Source: DASXAQ01 sp036406615 (GTDB lineage Bacteria; Actinomycetota; UBA4738). From it: a stretch of DNA of 36,278 nucleotides. Below the pieces are notes generated by a model. The model worked only from the letters and a program-made list of their open reading frames with translations, did no database searches and was not told the DNA's origin. A program made the translations under genes and the position numbers. How positions within the stretch are numbered: the stretch's first letter is position 1; each line of letters starts with the position of its first letter. Location of the stretch: NCBI GenBank assembly GCA_036406615.1, contig DASXAQ010000107.1:1-36278 (forward strand). The letters run 5' to 3'. Of this stretch, positions 23,195-31,857 are shown piece after piece.

Positions 23195-23584
23195 ATGGCC
23201 ACCAAGTCGACCTTCACCAGCAAAGACCTGAAGGACCTCAAGGAGCGCCTCGAGGCCGAACGAGCCGACCTCGCCGCGCAGTACACGGAGATCTCCGAGA
23301 GCACCTTCGCCGGCAACCAGTCCGACCTGTCGGGCGAGATGGGCTTCGACGAGGAGTACGCCGACTCCGGCACCGCGACGTTCGAACGCGAGCGCGACCT
23401 GTCGCTCGTCAACAACCTGCGGGACCTGATGGAGAAGATCGACAAGGCCCTGGTGAAGATCGACGACGGCACGTACGGCGCCTGCGACCGGTGCGGCAAG
23501 CCGATCGAGCGCGCGCGGCTGAAGGCCCTGCCGTACGCCAGCCTCTGTCTCAAGGACAAGCAGGCCGAAGAGCGGGTCCGCTGA
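23195..23584 (+). CDS. TraR/DksA-type zinc-finger transcription factor-like protein
   Basis: DksA/TraR proteins enter the RNA polymerase secondary channel or otherwise modulate transcription. The 129-residue product has an N-terminal coiled coil (K-D-L-K-D-L-K-E-R-L-E-A-E-R, about 10-25), an acidic stretch with G-F-D-E-E-Y-A-D-S, and a C-terminal finger C-D-R-C-G-K-P-I-E-R-A-R. The third cysteine is in L-C-L-K-D-K; the fourth, usually three residues later, is a Lys. ATG 23195 fits the usual N-terminus of this family; the upstream extension is promoter sequence. In Streptomyces the gene also precedes lspA. Confidence 0.88.
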   Translation: MATKSTFTSKDLKDLKERLEAERADLAAQYTEISESTFAGNQSDLSGEMGFDEEYADSGTATFERERDLSLVNNLRDLMEKIDKALVKIDDGTYGACDRCGKPIERARLKALPYASLCLKDKQAEERVR

Positions 23585-23594
23585 GGCGCGGCCG

Positions 23595-24176
23595 GTGAGT
23601 CGCGCCGCGCGCCTGGCCCTCGTCCTCTACGGGGCGGCCGCCTGCGTCTATCTCCTTGATCGCTCGACGAAGCTGCTGGCCGAGAACTACCTCGCCGGCC
23701 GGGCGCCGATCCGCCTCGTCCCGCACGTGCTCGACCTGACGTACACGACGAACTCGGGGGGCGCGTTCGGCCTGTTCCGCGGCCAGCCCTGGCTGTTCTT
23801 CGCGGCCAGCCTGGTGGTGTGCGTCGCGATCGTGGTCGCCTCGCGTCACCTGGCGTCGCTGCCGGTCGCCCTCGGGCTCGGGCTGATCCTGGGCGGCGCG
23901 GTCGGCAACCTGACCGACCGGGTGATCCACGGGTCCGGCGCGACCGGGCGCGTCGTCGACTTCATCTACCTGCACGCCTGGCCGGTGTTCAACGCGGCGG
24001 ACTCGGCGATCGTGATCGGCACGTTCGTCGTGGTGATCGCCAGCCTGTGGCGCCCCGAGCCGGAACGCGCTGCGCATCGGGAGGCGAACGGCAACCCATC
24101 CAACCGGGCGACCGCGCCTTCGTCCTCTCCTTCGCCCGTCGGGCCGGAGGCGCCGGAGACCGGCACCGGGGCGTGA
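23595..24176 (+). CDS. lspA: Lipoprotein signal peptidase LspA
   Basis: LspA cleaves prolipoprotein signal peptides in the membrane after lipidation. The 193-residue product has four membrane helices and the two catalytic aspartate motifs G-N-L-T-D-R (D108) and F-N-A-A-D-S (D136), plus N-S-G-G-A-F-G near 53-59. A polar Ser/Pro/Glu-rich tail of about 40 residues follows the last helix. GTG 23595 lies ten bases after the DksA-like stop. Its stop overlaps the next gene as GTGA. Confidence 0.95.
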   Translation: MSRAARLALVLYGAAACVYLLDRSTKLLAENYLAGRAPIRLVPHVLDLTYTTNSGGAFGLFRGQPWLFFAASLVVCVAIVVASRHLASLPVALGLGLILGGAVGNLTDRVIHGSGATGRVVDFIYLHAWPVFNAADSAIVIGTFVVVIASLWRPEPERAAHREANGNPSNRATAPSSSPSPVGPEAPETGTGA

Positions 24177-25069
24177 ACCGCACGGCCGTCGCCGACGGCG
24201 CCGGACGGCTCGACGCCGCCGTGGCGGCCGCGTTCGACATCCCGCGGGCCGAGGCACAGCGCGCGATCGCCGACGGGCGCGTTCGGGTGGACGGCGAGCC
24301 GCGTCCGAAGTCCCATCGCCTGCGCGGCGGCGAACGGCTCGAGGCCGACCTGCGCGATGCGGGCGAGCTGCCCGCGGAGCCGGGGCCGTTGCCGGTCGTG
24401 TACGACGACCGGTGGCTGCTGATCGTGTCGAAGCCGGCGGGGCTGCCGACCCATCCGACCGCGTCGCGGCGGACGGGCACGTTGGTGAATCGCCTGCTGA
24501 GCCTCGACGAGCCGCTGTCCACCGTCGGCGGGCCCGACCGGCCGGGGATCGTGCACCGCCTTGACGCCGGGACGTCCGGACTCATGGTCGTGGCGAAGGA
24601 CGACGAGACGCACCGCGACCTGGCCGGGATGTTCCGCCGCCACGACGTCGACCGCCGCTACCTTGCCCTGGTTCGCGGGCGGATCCCTCACGACGACGTC
24701 GTCATCGAAGCGCCGCTGGAGCGGCGCGGCGCGAAGGTGGTCGCGCGGGCGACGTCCGGCCGGCCCTCCACGACCGAGGTGCGCGCGATCGAGCGCTTCG
24801 AACGGGCGACGCTGGTCGAAGCCCGGCCGCGTACCGGGCGCACGCATCAGATCCGCGTGCACCTGTCCTCGATCGGGCATCCCATCCTGGGCGACGCACG
24901 CTACGGCGGCGCGGGCGCGGACGCGACCCGGCTCGGCCTGACCCGGCCGTTCCTGCACTCGTGGCGCGTTGCGTTCGACCACCCCCGGACGGGAGCGCGA
25001 GTCGAATGGGAGGAGCCGCTGCCCGGCGACCTCGCCGACGCGTTGGCGAGGCTCCGGGAAGGCGGGTGA
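24173..25069 (+). CDS. RluA/RluD-family 23S rRNA pseudouridine synthase
   Basis: The 298-residue product has an N-terminal S4 RNA-binding domain (about 10-60, with A-I-A-D-G-R-V-R-V-D-G) and an RluA-type catalytic domain with S-K-P-A-G-L-P-T-H-P, HRLDAGTSGLMVVAK (D131 as the catalytic aspartate), RPRTGRTHQIRVHLSSIGHP and G-D-A-R-Y-G. RluD type is likely from the S4 domain and the place after lspA, but the exact rRNA target cannot be read from the sequence. GTG 24173 overlaps the lspA stop as GTGA. Confidence 0.92.
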   Translation: MNRTAVADGAGRLDAAVAAAFDIPRAEAQRAIADGRVRVDGEPRPKSHRLRGGERLEADLRDAGELPAEPGPLPVVYDDRWLLIVSKPAGLPTHPTASRRTGTLVNRLLSLDEPLSTVGGPDRPGIVHRLDAGTSGLMVVAKDDETHRDLAGMFRRHDVDRRYLALVRGRIPHDDVVIEAPLERRGAKVVARATSGRPSTTEVRAIERFERATLVEARPRTGRTHQIRVHLSSIGHPILGDARYGGAGADATRLGLTRPFLHSWRVAFDHPRTGARVEWEEPLPGDLADALARLREGG

Positions 25070-25082
25070 GGCGAGCCGGCGT

Positions 25083-26318
25083 TCAGCTCGACAGGATCGC
25101 GCCGCCCTTCATCACGAACGACGGCGAACCGAGCCGGTCCGGGTCCTCCAGCGGATCGCCTTCGACCGCCACCAGGTCCGCCAGCTTGCCGGGCTCGATC
25201 GATCCGATCCGCTCGCGTTGCTCCAGCAGCTCCGCGGCGACGGCGGTCGCGGACTGGATCGCCTGCATCGGCGTCATCCCGAACTTCACCATGTACGCGA
25301 ACTGCTTCGCGTTGTCCCCGTGCGGGTACACGCCGCTGTCGGTGCCGAAGGCGACCCGGACGCCGGCCGCGACCGCCTTCGCGAAGCCCTCGCGCTGTGC
25401 CCCGGTCGTCTCGTCGTTCTTGCGGAGCGTCTCGGCCGGCCAGCCCTGGGCGCGGCCCGCCTCGGCGATGTAGTCGCCGTTGTAGACGTCGGCCACCAGG
25501 TACGTGCCCGCGTCGGCCATCATCGCGATCGCCTCGTCGTCCATGAGCGACCCGTGCTCGATCGAGCGCACGCCGGCGCGGACCGCCCGCTTGATGCCTT
25601 CGGCGCCGTGCGCGTGCGCCGCGACGTACGTCCCGTAGTTGCCGGCCTCTTCGACCGCCGCGCGGAGCTCCTTCTCCGTGTACTCCGGCGCGCCGGGAGT
25701 CGTGCCGCGCGCGAGCACCGCCCCGGTCGCGATCACCTTGATGAAGTCGGCGCCGCCGTTCAGGATCTCGCGGACCACGCGGCGGACGTCGTCGGCGGAG
25801 TTCGCCACGCCGAATCGCAGGTCGGCCGGCAGCACGACGTCGTGCGCCTGGCCGGTGATGTCGCCGCCGCCACTGGACACCGTGACGAAGGGTCCCGCCA
25901 CGACCATGCGCGGGCCCAGGACGTCGCCAGACTCGATCGCGTCGCGCAGCGCCACGTCGACGAACGCGCGGTACGTGCCGACGTCGCGCACGGTGGTGAA
26001 CCCGGCCAGGACGGTGACGCGCGCGTTGCGCACGCCGGCCAGCGCCTCCTGGGCGGGGGAGGTGCCGATCGCGGGGATGCCGGCGAACTCGATGGCGCCG
26101 ACCAGGTGGGCGTGGCAGTCGATCAGCCCAGGCAGAAGCGTCTGGCCGGGCATCGCGACCTCGCGGGCGTCCGCGGGCACGGGATCGCCGGGCCGTACCA
26201 GGGATTCGATGCGCCCGTCGCGCACGACGACGGCGACGTCGCGCAGGACCTCGCCTCGTTCGACGTCGATCAACCGGTCGGGGCGAAGGATCGTCGCGCG
26301 GTCGTTCGTCGGGTCCAT
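25083..26318 (-). CDS. Amidohydrolase-family metal-dependent hydrolase
   Basis: The 411-residue product is a binuclear-type amidohydrolase: L-P-G-L-I-D-C-H-A-H-L supplies H69 and H71, F-I-K-V-I-A-T-G the likely carboxylated K194, A-A-H-A-H-G H235, S-I-E-H-G H255 and F-G-T-D-S-G the catalytic D327. This arrangement resembles imidazolonepropionase-related and prolidase/carboxypeptidase-like members of the family. The substrate is unknown. ATG 26318 follows GGAGG by six bases on the minus strand. It is divergent from the phosphatase at 26400 and converges with the rluD-type gene, 13 bases away. Confidence 0.88.
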   Translation of the reverse strand: MDPTNDRATILRPDRLIDVERGEVLRDVAVVVRDGRIESLVRPGDPVPADAREVAMPGQTLLPGLIDCHAHLVGAIEFAGIPAIGTSPAQEALAGVRNARVTVLAGFTTVRDVGTYRAFVDVALRDAIESGDVLGPRMVVAGPFVTVSSGGGDITGQAHDVVLPADLRFGVANSADDVRRVVREILNGGADFIKVIATGAVLARGTTPGAPEYTEKELRAAVEEAGNYGTYVAAHAHGAEGIKRAVRAGVRSIEHGSLMDDEAIAMMADAGTYLVADVYNGDYIAEAGRAQGWPAETLRKNDETTGAQREGFAKAVAAGVRVAFGTDSGVYPHGDNAKQFAYMVKFGMTPMQAIQSATAVAAELLEQRERIGSIEPGKLADLVAVEGDPLEDPDRLGSPSFVMKGGAILSS

Positions 26319-26380
26319 CGGGCGCCTCCGGGATCGTCGGTCGTGGCCGCCCGCCGCCTGCAGGCCGGCGGCCCGACGAC

Positions 26381-26390
26381 ACGATATCGT
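26381..26390. promoter_or_regulatory. Palindromic shared -10 region of divergent genes
   Basis: ACGATATCGT is a perfect ten-base palindrome in the 81-base divergent gap. It carries TATCGT on both strands, so one site could supply the -10 of both the amidohydrolase and the phosphatase. On the plus strand TATCGT is nine bases from ATG 26400. Confidence 0.4.
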
Positions 26391-26399
26391 CCGGGCGAG

Positions 26400-27047
26400 A
26401 TGCGGCGCATGATCCTCACCCGGCACGCCCAGAGCGAGTTCAACGCGCGCGGCCGCCTGAACGCGGATCCGTCCATCCCCAGCGGGCTGACCGACGAGGG
26501 CGTCCAGCAGGCGCGCCGGCTGGAGCGCGTGCTGTCGGTCGAGGCGATCGACCTGTGCGCGACCAGCGAGTTCGCTCGGGCGATCGACACCGCGGACCTG
26601 GCCCTGGTCGGCCGAGGGATCCCGCGGGTGTCGCTGGCGGACCTGAACGAGCCGCTCGCGCCCGCGTTCGAGGGCCTGCCGGCGGAGCGGTACGACGAAT
26701 GGCTGCAGGCGCACGGCTCGCTCGAGCCGAACCCGGGGGGCGGGGAGAGCCAGATCGATGCCCTGGCGCGCTACGTGCGGGCGTTCCGGACGCTGGCCGA
26801 CCGCGACGAGTCGGTGATCCTGGTCGTCGCGCACGCGCTGCCGATCGCCTGGCTCCGCGCCGGCTGGGCGGTGGCGCGGGGAGAGGCGGAGCGCCCCCGC
26901 ATCGACTTCACGGATCCCGCCGTGCCGTTCACGACGCCGTACACGCTGAGCGTGGATGAGGTCGTGCGCGCCGCGGACGCGCTCGAGGCGCTGCTGCCAC
27001 AGGCGGTCCGGCCGCCCGTCAGCGACGAGTCCGGGACGGCTCCTTGA
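26400..27047 (+). CDS. Histidine phosphatase (phosphoglycerate mutase-like) family protein
   Basis: The 215-residue product has the histidine-phosphatase signature L-T-R-H-A-Q-S-E-F-N (catalytic His in R-H-A rather than R-H-G), G-L-T-D-E-G, A-T-S-E-F-A-R-A-I-D-T-A, N-P-G-G-G-E-S and the second catalytic His in V-V-A-H-A-L-P-I. Members act on many phosphate esters, so the substrate is open. ATG 26400 or ATG 26409 could start it. Its end overlaps the convergent nuclease gene by 29 bases. Confidence 0.85.
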   Translation: MRRMILTRHAQSEFNARGRLNADPSIPSGLTDEGVQQARRLERVLSVEAIDLCATSEFARAIDTADLALVGRGIPRVSLADLNEPLAPAFEGLPAERYDEWLQAHGSLEPNPGGGESQIDALARYVRAFRTLADRDESVILVVAHALPIAWLRAGWAVARGEAERPRIDFTDPAVPFTTPYTLSVDEVVRAADALEALLPQAVRPPVSDESGTAP

Positions 27048-28146
27048 GGTAGAGCGCGTGCTGGGTGCGGACCTCCTCGCGGGAGGCCAGCAGCGCGTCC
27101 TCGACGTCGGGCGCCAGGGCGCGGGTCTCGATGAGCTCCGACAGGCGTCGCGGGTCCACCGTCATCACCCGGTCCCACAGGCCGAGCGGCTCCAAGATCG
27201 CGCGCACGCGGTCCACGTCCGGCGCTGTGACGTGCTGGGGGCGGCGGTCGATCGCCGCGCCGTCGGAGCCGAACAGCCGCCGGTAGCCGTGCTCCTCGCA
27301 GAAGGCGTTGATCAGCGCCTTCAGCTCCTCCAGGCGCCGGTACGTCTGCCAGTCCTGGCGCTTCAGCGCGATCCACTCGTCGACGATCTCGCTCATGCGC
27401 GGCGCTGGGTCGGCCTCGGCGCGTTCGTACTTGTGCCGGAACAGCGGGCATCGCGCCTGGAAGTCGCACCAGTCGCACAGCGGGTTCTGCCGAGGCTCGA
27501 ACTTCCCGGCCGCGATCCGCTCGGCGACGGTCGCGATGCGGCGGCGAAGCTCATCCGCGTCGGCCGCGGTGCGAAACGTGCTCATGCGCTGGCCGGGCAG
27601 CAGGTAGTACAGGGTCAGCCGTTCGGGCTCGATGCCCCAGATCTCCCGGGCCGCCAGGTGGTAGACCGACAGCTGCAGGTCGCGGTCGATGACCGACTGG
27701 GGCGGCAGGCGCCGGTTCGTCTTGTAGTCGATGATCTCGTAGCCGCCGCCGGGCATGCGGTCCATGCGGTCGATGACGCCGCTGACCTCGACGCCCTCGA
27801 CCTGAATCGTGAAGCGAAACTCCAGCGCCGCGGGGATGCGGAACTCGGCAGCGTTCTCGCGGTGGTACTGCGCCAAGACCTGACGCCCGTGGTCGAGGTA
27901 GAGCCGTTCCTCGCCCGGGTCGCGGTACCCCTCGTCGACCCAGTCGTCGCTCAGGAACTCCTGCAGCTCGTCCAGCGACGGGGCGACGGGGACCGGGCGG
28001 TCGTGGAAGCGGCGCAGAGCCCGGTGCAGCGACTCGCCGAACGACAGCGCGGGGGAGGGGCTCGTCGGGAGGCGCTGCTCGTACTGGAAGCGGAACTTCG
28101 CCGGGCAGGTCTCGTACGTCGAGATCGAACTGTATGAGAGCCTCAT
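27019..28146 (-). CDS. PD-(D/E)XK nuclease of the RecB/Cas4/AddB type with a four-cysteine cluster
   Basis: The 375-residue product starts MRLSYSSISTYETCPAKFRF, the N-terminus of RecB-family nucleases, giving C14. The catalytic core reads G-V-I-D-R-M (D126) and E-I-I-D-Y-K-T (D140, K142), followed by the Q-x-x-x-Y motif (Q158, Y162). C224, C227 and C233 (CDWCDFQARC) complete a likely iron-sulfur staple with C14, as in Cas4 and AddB. A C-terminal extension of about 140 residues follows. No helicase is encoded beside it, so it is not an obvious AddAB/RecBCD subunit. ATG 28146 is chosen over longer starts because the family motif begins there. Confidence 0.88.
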   Translation of the reverse strand: MRLSYSSISTYETCPAKFRFQYEQRLPTSPSPALSFGESLHRALRRFHDRPVPVAPSLDELQEFLSDDWVDEGYRDPGEERLYLDHGRQVLAQYHRENAAEFRIPAALEFRFTIQVEGVEVSGVIDRMDRMPGGGYEIIDYKTNRRLPPQSVIDRDLQLSVYHLAAREIWGIEPERLTLYYLLPGQRMSTFRTAADADELRRRIATVAERIAAGKFEPRQNPLCDWCDFQARCPLFRHKYERAEADPAPRMSEIVDEWIALKRQDWQTYRRLEELKALINAFCEEHGYRRLFGSDGAAIDRRPQHVTAPDVDRVRAILEPLGLWDRVMTVDPRRLSELIETRALAPDVEDALLASREEVRTQHALYLKEPSRTRR

Positions 28147-28195
28147 ACCTTCGCCAGCCCTCCCTCCCGCCCGCTCTTGCGTCGGCTCGGGACCG

Positions 28196-28225
28196 AGTGT
28201 AGAGTGCGGGGGTTCGGAATTACAA
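28196..28225 (-). promoter_or_regulatory. Promoter for the PD-(D/E)XK nuclease gene
   Basis: On the minus strand TTGTAA (complement of 28220-28225) and TACACT (complement of 28196-28201) are 18 bases apart. The leader to ATG 28146 would be about 45 bases. Confidence 0.5.
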
Positions 28226-28233
28226 GGATGTAA
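28220..28233. repeat. TTACA-N4-TGTAA palindrome over the nuclease -35 box
   Basis: TTACA (28220-28224) and TGTAA (28229-28233) form a perfect inverted repeat around AGGA in a rare AT-rich patch of the 184-base nuclease/dnaE gap. It overlaps the predicted -35 of the nuclease promoter, where a regulator could bind. Confidence 0.4.
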
Positions 28234-28318
28234 GTTTTTCCAGAGGCCTTCCCCAGCTTTTCCACACGCGGCGGCAGGCACCCTTCCGGCGACCCCGGCG
28301 GGTGGAGTGCCCGGGGGC

Positions 28319-28333
28319 TACATTCGAACGATG
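28319..28333 (+). promoter_or_regulatory. Leaderless-type -10 element for dnaE
   Basis: TACATT (28319-28324) is followed by six bases and ATG 28331. No ribosome site is seen before this ATG. Confidence 0.5.
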
Positions 28334-31300
28334 GCGGCGATGACCCAGGGAAGCTTCGTTCACCTCCACACGCACACCGAGTTCTCGCTGCTCGACGGGG
28401 CATCGCGCATCGACGACCTATTCGCGACCGCCGCGGAGCTCGGCATGCCCGCGCTGGCCGCCACCGACCACGGCGTGATGTTCGGCGCGCTCGACTTCTA
28501 CGACGCGGGCCGCCGCCACGGGGTCAAGCCGATCATCGGCGTCGAGGCCTACGTCGCGCCGGGGTCGCGCTTCGACCGCGAGCGGGGCGAGAACGAGGAG
28601 GCGTACCGCCACCTCACGGTCCTAGCGCGCGACGAGCGTGGCTACCGCAACCTGCTGCGGCTGGTCACCGACGCGCACCTGGAGGGCTTCTACCACCGCC
28701 CGCGCATCGACAAGGAACTGCTGGCCGAGCGCGCCGAGGGGCTGATCGGCCTGTCCGGGTGCCTGGCGTCCGAGACCGCCCGGCTGCTGCTGGCGGGACA
28801 GGAGGATCGCGCCCGGGCGGTCGTCGGGCAGTATCGCGACGCGTTCGGCGACGGCGCGTTCTTCCTGGAACTGCAGGACCACGGCCTGCCCGAACAGCGC
28901 GCGCTGAACCCGAAGCTCGCCGCCCTGTCGCGGGACCTCGGTGTGCCGCTGGTGGCAACCAACGACATCCACTACACGCGGCCGGGCGACGCGAAGCCAC
29001 ACGACGTGCTGCTGTGCATCCAGCAACAGAAGGTCCAGAGCGACACCAACCGGCTGCGGTTCGACTCGGAGGAGTTCTACCTGAAGGGCGCGGACGAGAT
29101 GCGCAGCGTCTTCTCGGAATTCCCGGACGCGTGCGACGCGACGCTGCGCATCGCGGAGATGTGCGAGCTGGAGCTCCAGTTCGGGGTGCTGCATCTGCCG
29201 ACGTTCGAGCCGCCGGCCGGCATGTCGCTGGACGCGTATCTGCGCCGTCTGGTGGAGGAGGGGGCCGGGGAGCGGTACGGGACGATCACCCGCGAGATCC
29301 AGAACCGGATCGACGTCGAGCTGTCCGTCATCGGGTCGATGGGATTCGCGGGCTACTTCCTGATCGTGTGGGACCTGATCCGGTTCGCGCGCGAGCGCGG
29401 GATCCGCGTGGGGCCCGGGCGCGGCTCGGCGGCCGGCTCGGTCGTGTCGTACTGCCTGCGCATCACGGACCTGGACCCGCTTCGGTACGGGCTGATCTTC
29501 GAACGGTTCCTGAACCCCGAGCGCAAGCAGCTCCCGGACATCGACATGGACTTCGACGTCCGCGGCCGCGACCAGGTCATCCAGTACGTGGCCGGGCGCT
29601 ACGGCGCCGACCACGTGGCCCAGATCATCACGTTCCAGACGATCAAGGGGAAGCAGGGGATCCGCGACGCCGCGCGGGTGCTCGGGTTCCCCGCCTCCAT
29701 GGGCGACCGGCTCTGCAAGATGTACCCGCCGGCGGTCCTCGGCCGGGAGTACTCGATCGCGGATGCGCTGAAGCTGTCGCCGGAGCTGAAGGAGGCGTAC
29801 GCGCGCGAGCCCGAGGCGCAGGAGATCGTGGACACGGCCACGGCCCTGGAGGGGCTGCGGCGCGAGGACTCGGTTCACGCGGCCGGCGTCGTCATCGGCG
29901 ACGCGCCGCTCGTGAACTACCTGCCGCTGAAGTTGGCGAAGGACTCTCGCGACGACTCGCGGCGCATCGTCACGCAGTTCGACATGCACGGCGTCGAGAA
30001 GCTCGGCCTGCTGAAGATGGACTTCCTCGGCCTGCGCAACCTGTCGGTGATCGAGGACACGTCAAAGCTATTGCGGGACAAGGGAATCGAACTCGACATC
30101 GACCACGTCGCGCTGGACGACCAGCCGACGTACGCGATGCTTCGCGGCGGCGACACGGTCGGGGTCTTTCAGCTGGAGGGCGGCGGCATGCGCTCGCTGA
30201 TCCGCCAGCTCGAGCCCGACCGGTTCGAGGATCTGATGGCTCTGAACGCCCTGTACCGCCCCGGCCCGCTCAACGCCGGGATGCACGTGGAGTACGCCGA
30301 GCGAAAGCAGGGCCGAAAGCCGGTCGCGTACCCCCACGACGACCTGAAAGAGATCCTGGAGGACACGTACGGCATCATCGTCTACCAGGAACAGGTGATG
30401 CAGATCGCGGTGCGCATGGCCGGCTACTCCATGGGCCAGGCCGACCTGCTGCGCAAGGCGATGGGCAAGAAGATCCGCGCCGAGCTGATCCCGCACCGCA
30501 ACACGTTCGTCGCGGGCGCGGTCGAGCGCGGCTACGAGGCGAGGCTCGCCGAGAGCATCTTCGACCTGATCGTTCCGTTCGCCGACTACGGGTTCAACGC
30601 CTCGCACGCGTGCGCGTACGCCTACGTGGGCTATCAGACGGCGTACCTCAAGTGCCACCACCCGGTCGAGTACCTGTCGGCGCTGCTGACCAGCGTCCGC
30701 GACGACAAGGACAACAAGCCGTTCTACCTGAACGCCGCCCGGGTCATGGGGATCAGCGTGCTCCCGCCGGACGTGAACGAGTCGGCCGAGTACTTCACGC
30801 CCACCAACGGTGACATCCGCTACGGGCTGGCCGCCGTGCGAAACGTCGGGGCCGGCGCCGTGCAGCAGATCATCGCCGCCCGCGTCGAGAAGGGCCGGTT
30901 CGAATCGTTCACCGACTTCTGCACGAAGGTCGAGCCCGGCGTGCTGCACAAGAAGGTGCTGGAGAGCCTGATCCTGTCGGGCGCGTTCGACTCGCTCGGC
31001 TACCGACGGCGCGGGCTGCTGGAAGGGTACGAGGAGGTCGTGGCCCCGGTGCTGTCCACGCGCCGCGCGCAGGCGATGGGGCAGGAGTCGCTGTTCGGCG
31101 GCGACACCGGCCTGGAGCTGCAGGAGGTCGACGAGTCGCGCGTGATCGGGCAGGAGGAGTTCGAACGCGGCGAGCTGCTGCGCCAGGAGAAGGAGATGCT
31201 CGGCCAGTACGTGACGGACCATCCGCTGCTGCCGATCAAGGACGCGCTGGCAGCCCAGGTGGACATGGACGTCGTCGAGGTTGCCGGCCTCGGCGACGGC

Positions 31301-31846
31301 GACGTCGTGCGCGTGGCGGGGATCGTCGGCGGCGTCGGCCGTCGCTTCACCAAGCGCGGCGAGCCGTACGCGGTGTTCCGCCTCGAGGACCTGACGGGCG
31401 GCGTCAACGTGGTGGCGTTCCCTTCGACGTTCTCCCAGGTCGCCGAGCTGGTCCACCCGGACCGCGTGCTTCGGGTGAAGGGCCGTGCCGACCTGCGCGG
31501 GCGCGAGCTGCAGCTGGTGGCGCTGGAGATCGACGAACCGGACCTCGGGCACGCGGGGGGAGGCGGCAACGGCGGCAACGGGCACGTCCGGACCGACCCG
31601 ATCGTCGTCGACGTCCAGGTCACCGCCGTCAACGGCGGCCTCATCGGGCGCCTGAAGGATCTGCTGGCCGCCTACCCCGGCGATCTGCCGGTGATCGTGC
31701 GGGTGACGGCCGGGCCGGCGGAGGTGCAGCGGCTGCGGCTCGGCGAGGGGTTCCGGGTCGACGGGTCCGCCGCGGTGATGTCGGAGCTTCGCCGCCTGCT
31801 CGGGCCGGGCGCGGTGCGCCAGGTTGCCGAGCCCGTCGGCGTCTAG
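28331..31846 (+). CDS. dnaE: DNA polymerase III alpha subunit DnaE
   Basis: The replicative polymerase subunit, 1171 residues, normal for DnaE1. It has an N-terminal PHP domain (H-L-H-T-H-T-E-F-S-L-L-D-G, then ATDHGVMFGALDFYDA), the polymerase palm with GPGRGSAAGSVVSYCL and P-D-I-D-M-D-F-D (402-409) holding two catalytic aspartates, the fingers with Y-R-P-G-P-L and FADYGFNASHACAYAYVGYQ, an OB domain and a C-terminal tail. QESLFGG resembles a beta-clamp-binding motif. ATG 28331 is chosen for the leaderless -10; ATG 28340 is possible. Confidence 0.97.
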   Translation: MAAMTQGSFVHLHTHTEFSLLDGASRIDDLFATAAELGMPALAATDHGVMFGALDFYDAGRRHGVKPIIGVEAYVAPGSRFDRERGENEEAYRHLTVLARDERGYRNLLRLVTDAHLEGFYHRPRIDKELLAERAEGLIGLSGCLASETARLLLAGQEDRARAVVGQYRDAFGDGAFFLELQDHGLPEQRALNPKLAALSRDLGVPLVATNDIHYTRPGDAKPHDVLLCIQQQKVQSDTNRLRFDSEEFYLKGADEMRSVFSEFPDACDATLRIAEMCELELQFGVLHLPTFEPPAGMSLDAYLRRLVEEGAGERYGTITREIQNRIDVELSVIGSMGFAGYFLIVWDLIRFARERGIRVGPGRGSAAGSVVSYCLRITDLDPLRYGLIFERFLNPERKQLPDIDMDFDVRGRDQVIQYVAGRYGADHVAQIITFQTIKGKQGIRDAARVLGFPASMGDRLCKMYPPAVLGREYSIADALKLSPELKEAYAREPEAQEIVDTATALEGLRREDSVHAAGVVIGDAPLVNYLPLKLAKDSRDDSRRIVTQFDMHGVEKLGLLKMDFLGLRNLSVIEDTSKLLRDKGIELDIDHVALDDQPTYAMLRGGDTVGVFQLEGGGMRSLIRQLEPDRFEDLMALNALYRPGPLNAGMHVEYAERKQGRKPVAYPHDDLKEILEDTYGIIVYQEQVMQIAVRMAGYSMGQADLLRKAMGKKIRAELIPHRNTFVAGAVERGYEARLAESIFDLIVPFADYGFNASHACAYAYVGYQTAYLKCHHPVEYLSALLTSVRDDKDNKPFYLNAARVMGISVLPPDVNESAEYFTPTNGDIRYGLAAVRNVGAGAVQQIIAARVEKGRFESFTDFCTKVEPGVLHKKVLESLILSGAFDSLGYRRRGLLEGYEEVVAPVLSTRRAQAMGQESLFGGDTGLELQEVDESRVIGQEEFERGELLRQEKEMLGQYVTDHPLLPIKDALAAQVDMDVVEVAGLGDGDVVRVAGIVGGVGRRFTKRGEPYAVFRLEDLTGGVNVVAFPSTFSQVAELVHPDRVLRVKGRADLRGRELQLVALEIDEPDLGHAGGGGNGGNGHVRTDPIVVDVQVTAVNGGLIGRLKDLLAAYPGDLPVIVRVTAGPAEVQRLRLGEGFRVDGSAAVMSELRRLLGPGAVRQVAEPVGV

Positions 31847-31857
31847 CTTCCGGGGCC

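Noticed and set aside
27019..27047. 29-base tail overlap of the phosphatase and nuclease genes as a sign of frameshift
   Set aside because: Both proteins keep full domains; short convergent overlaps are common in compact genomes.
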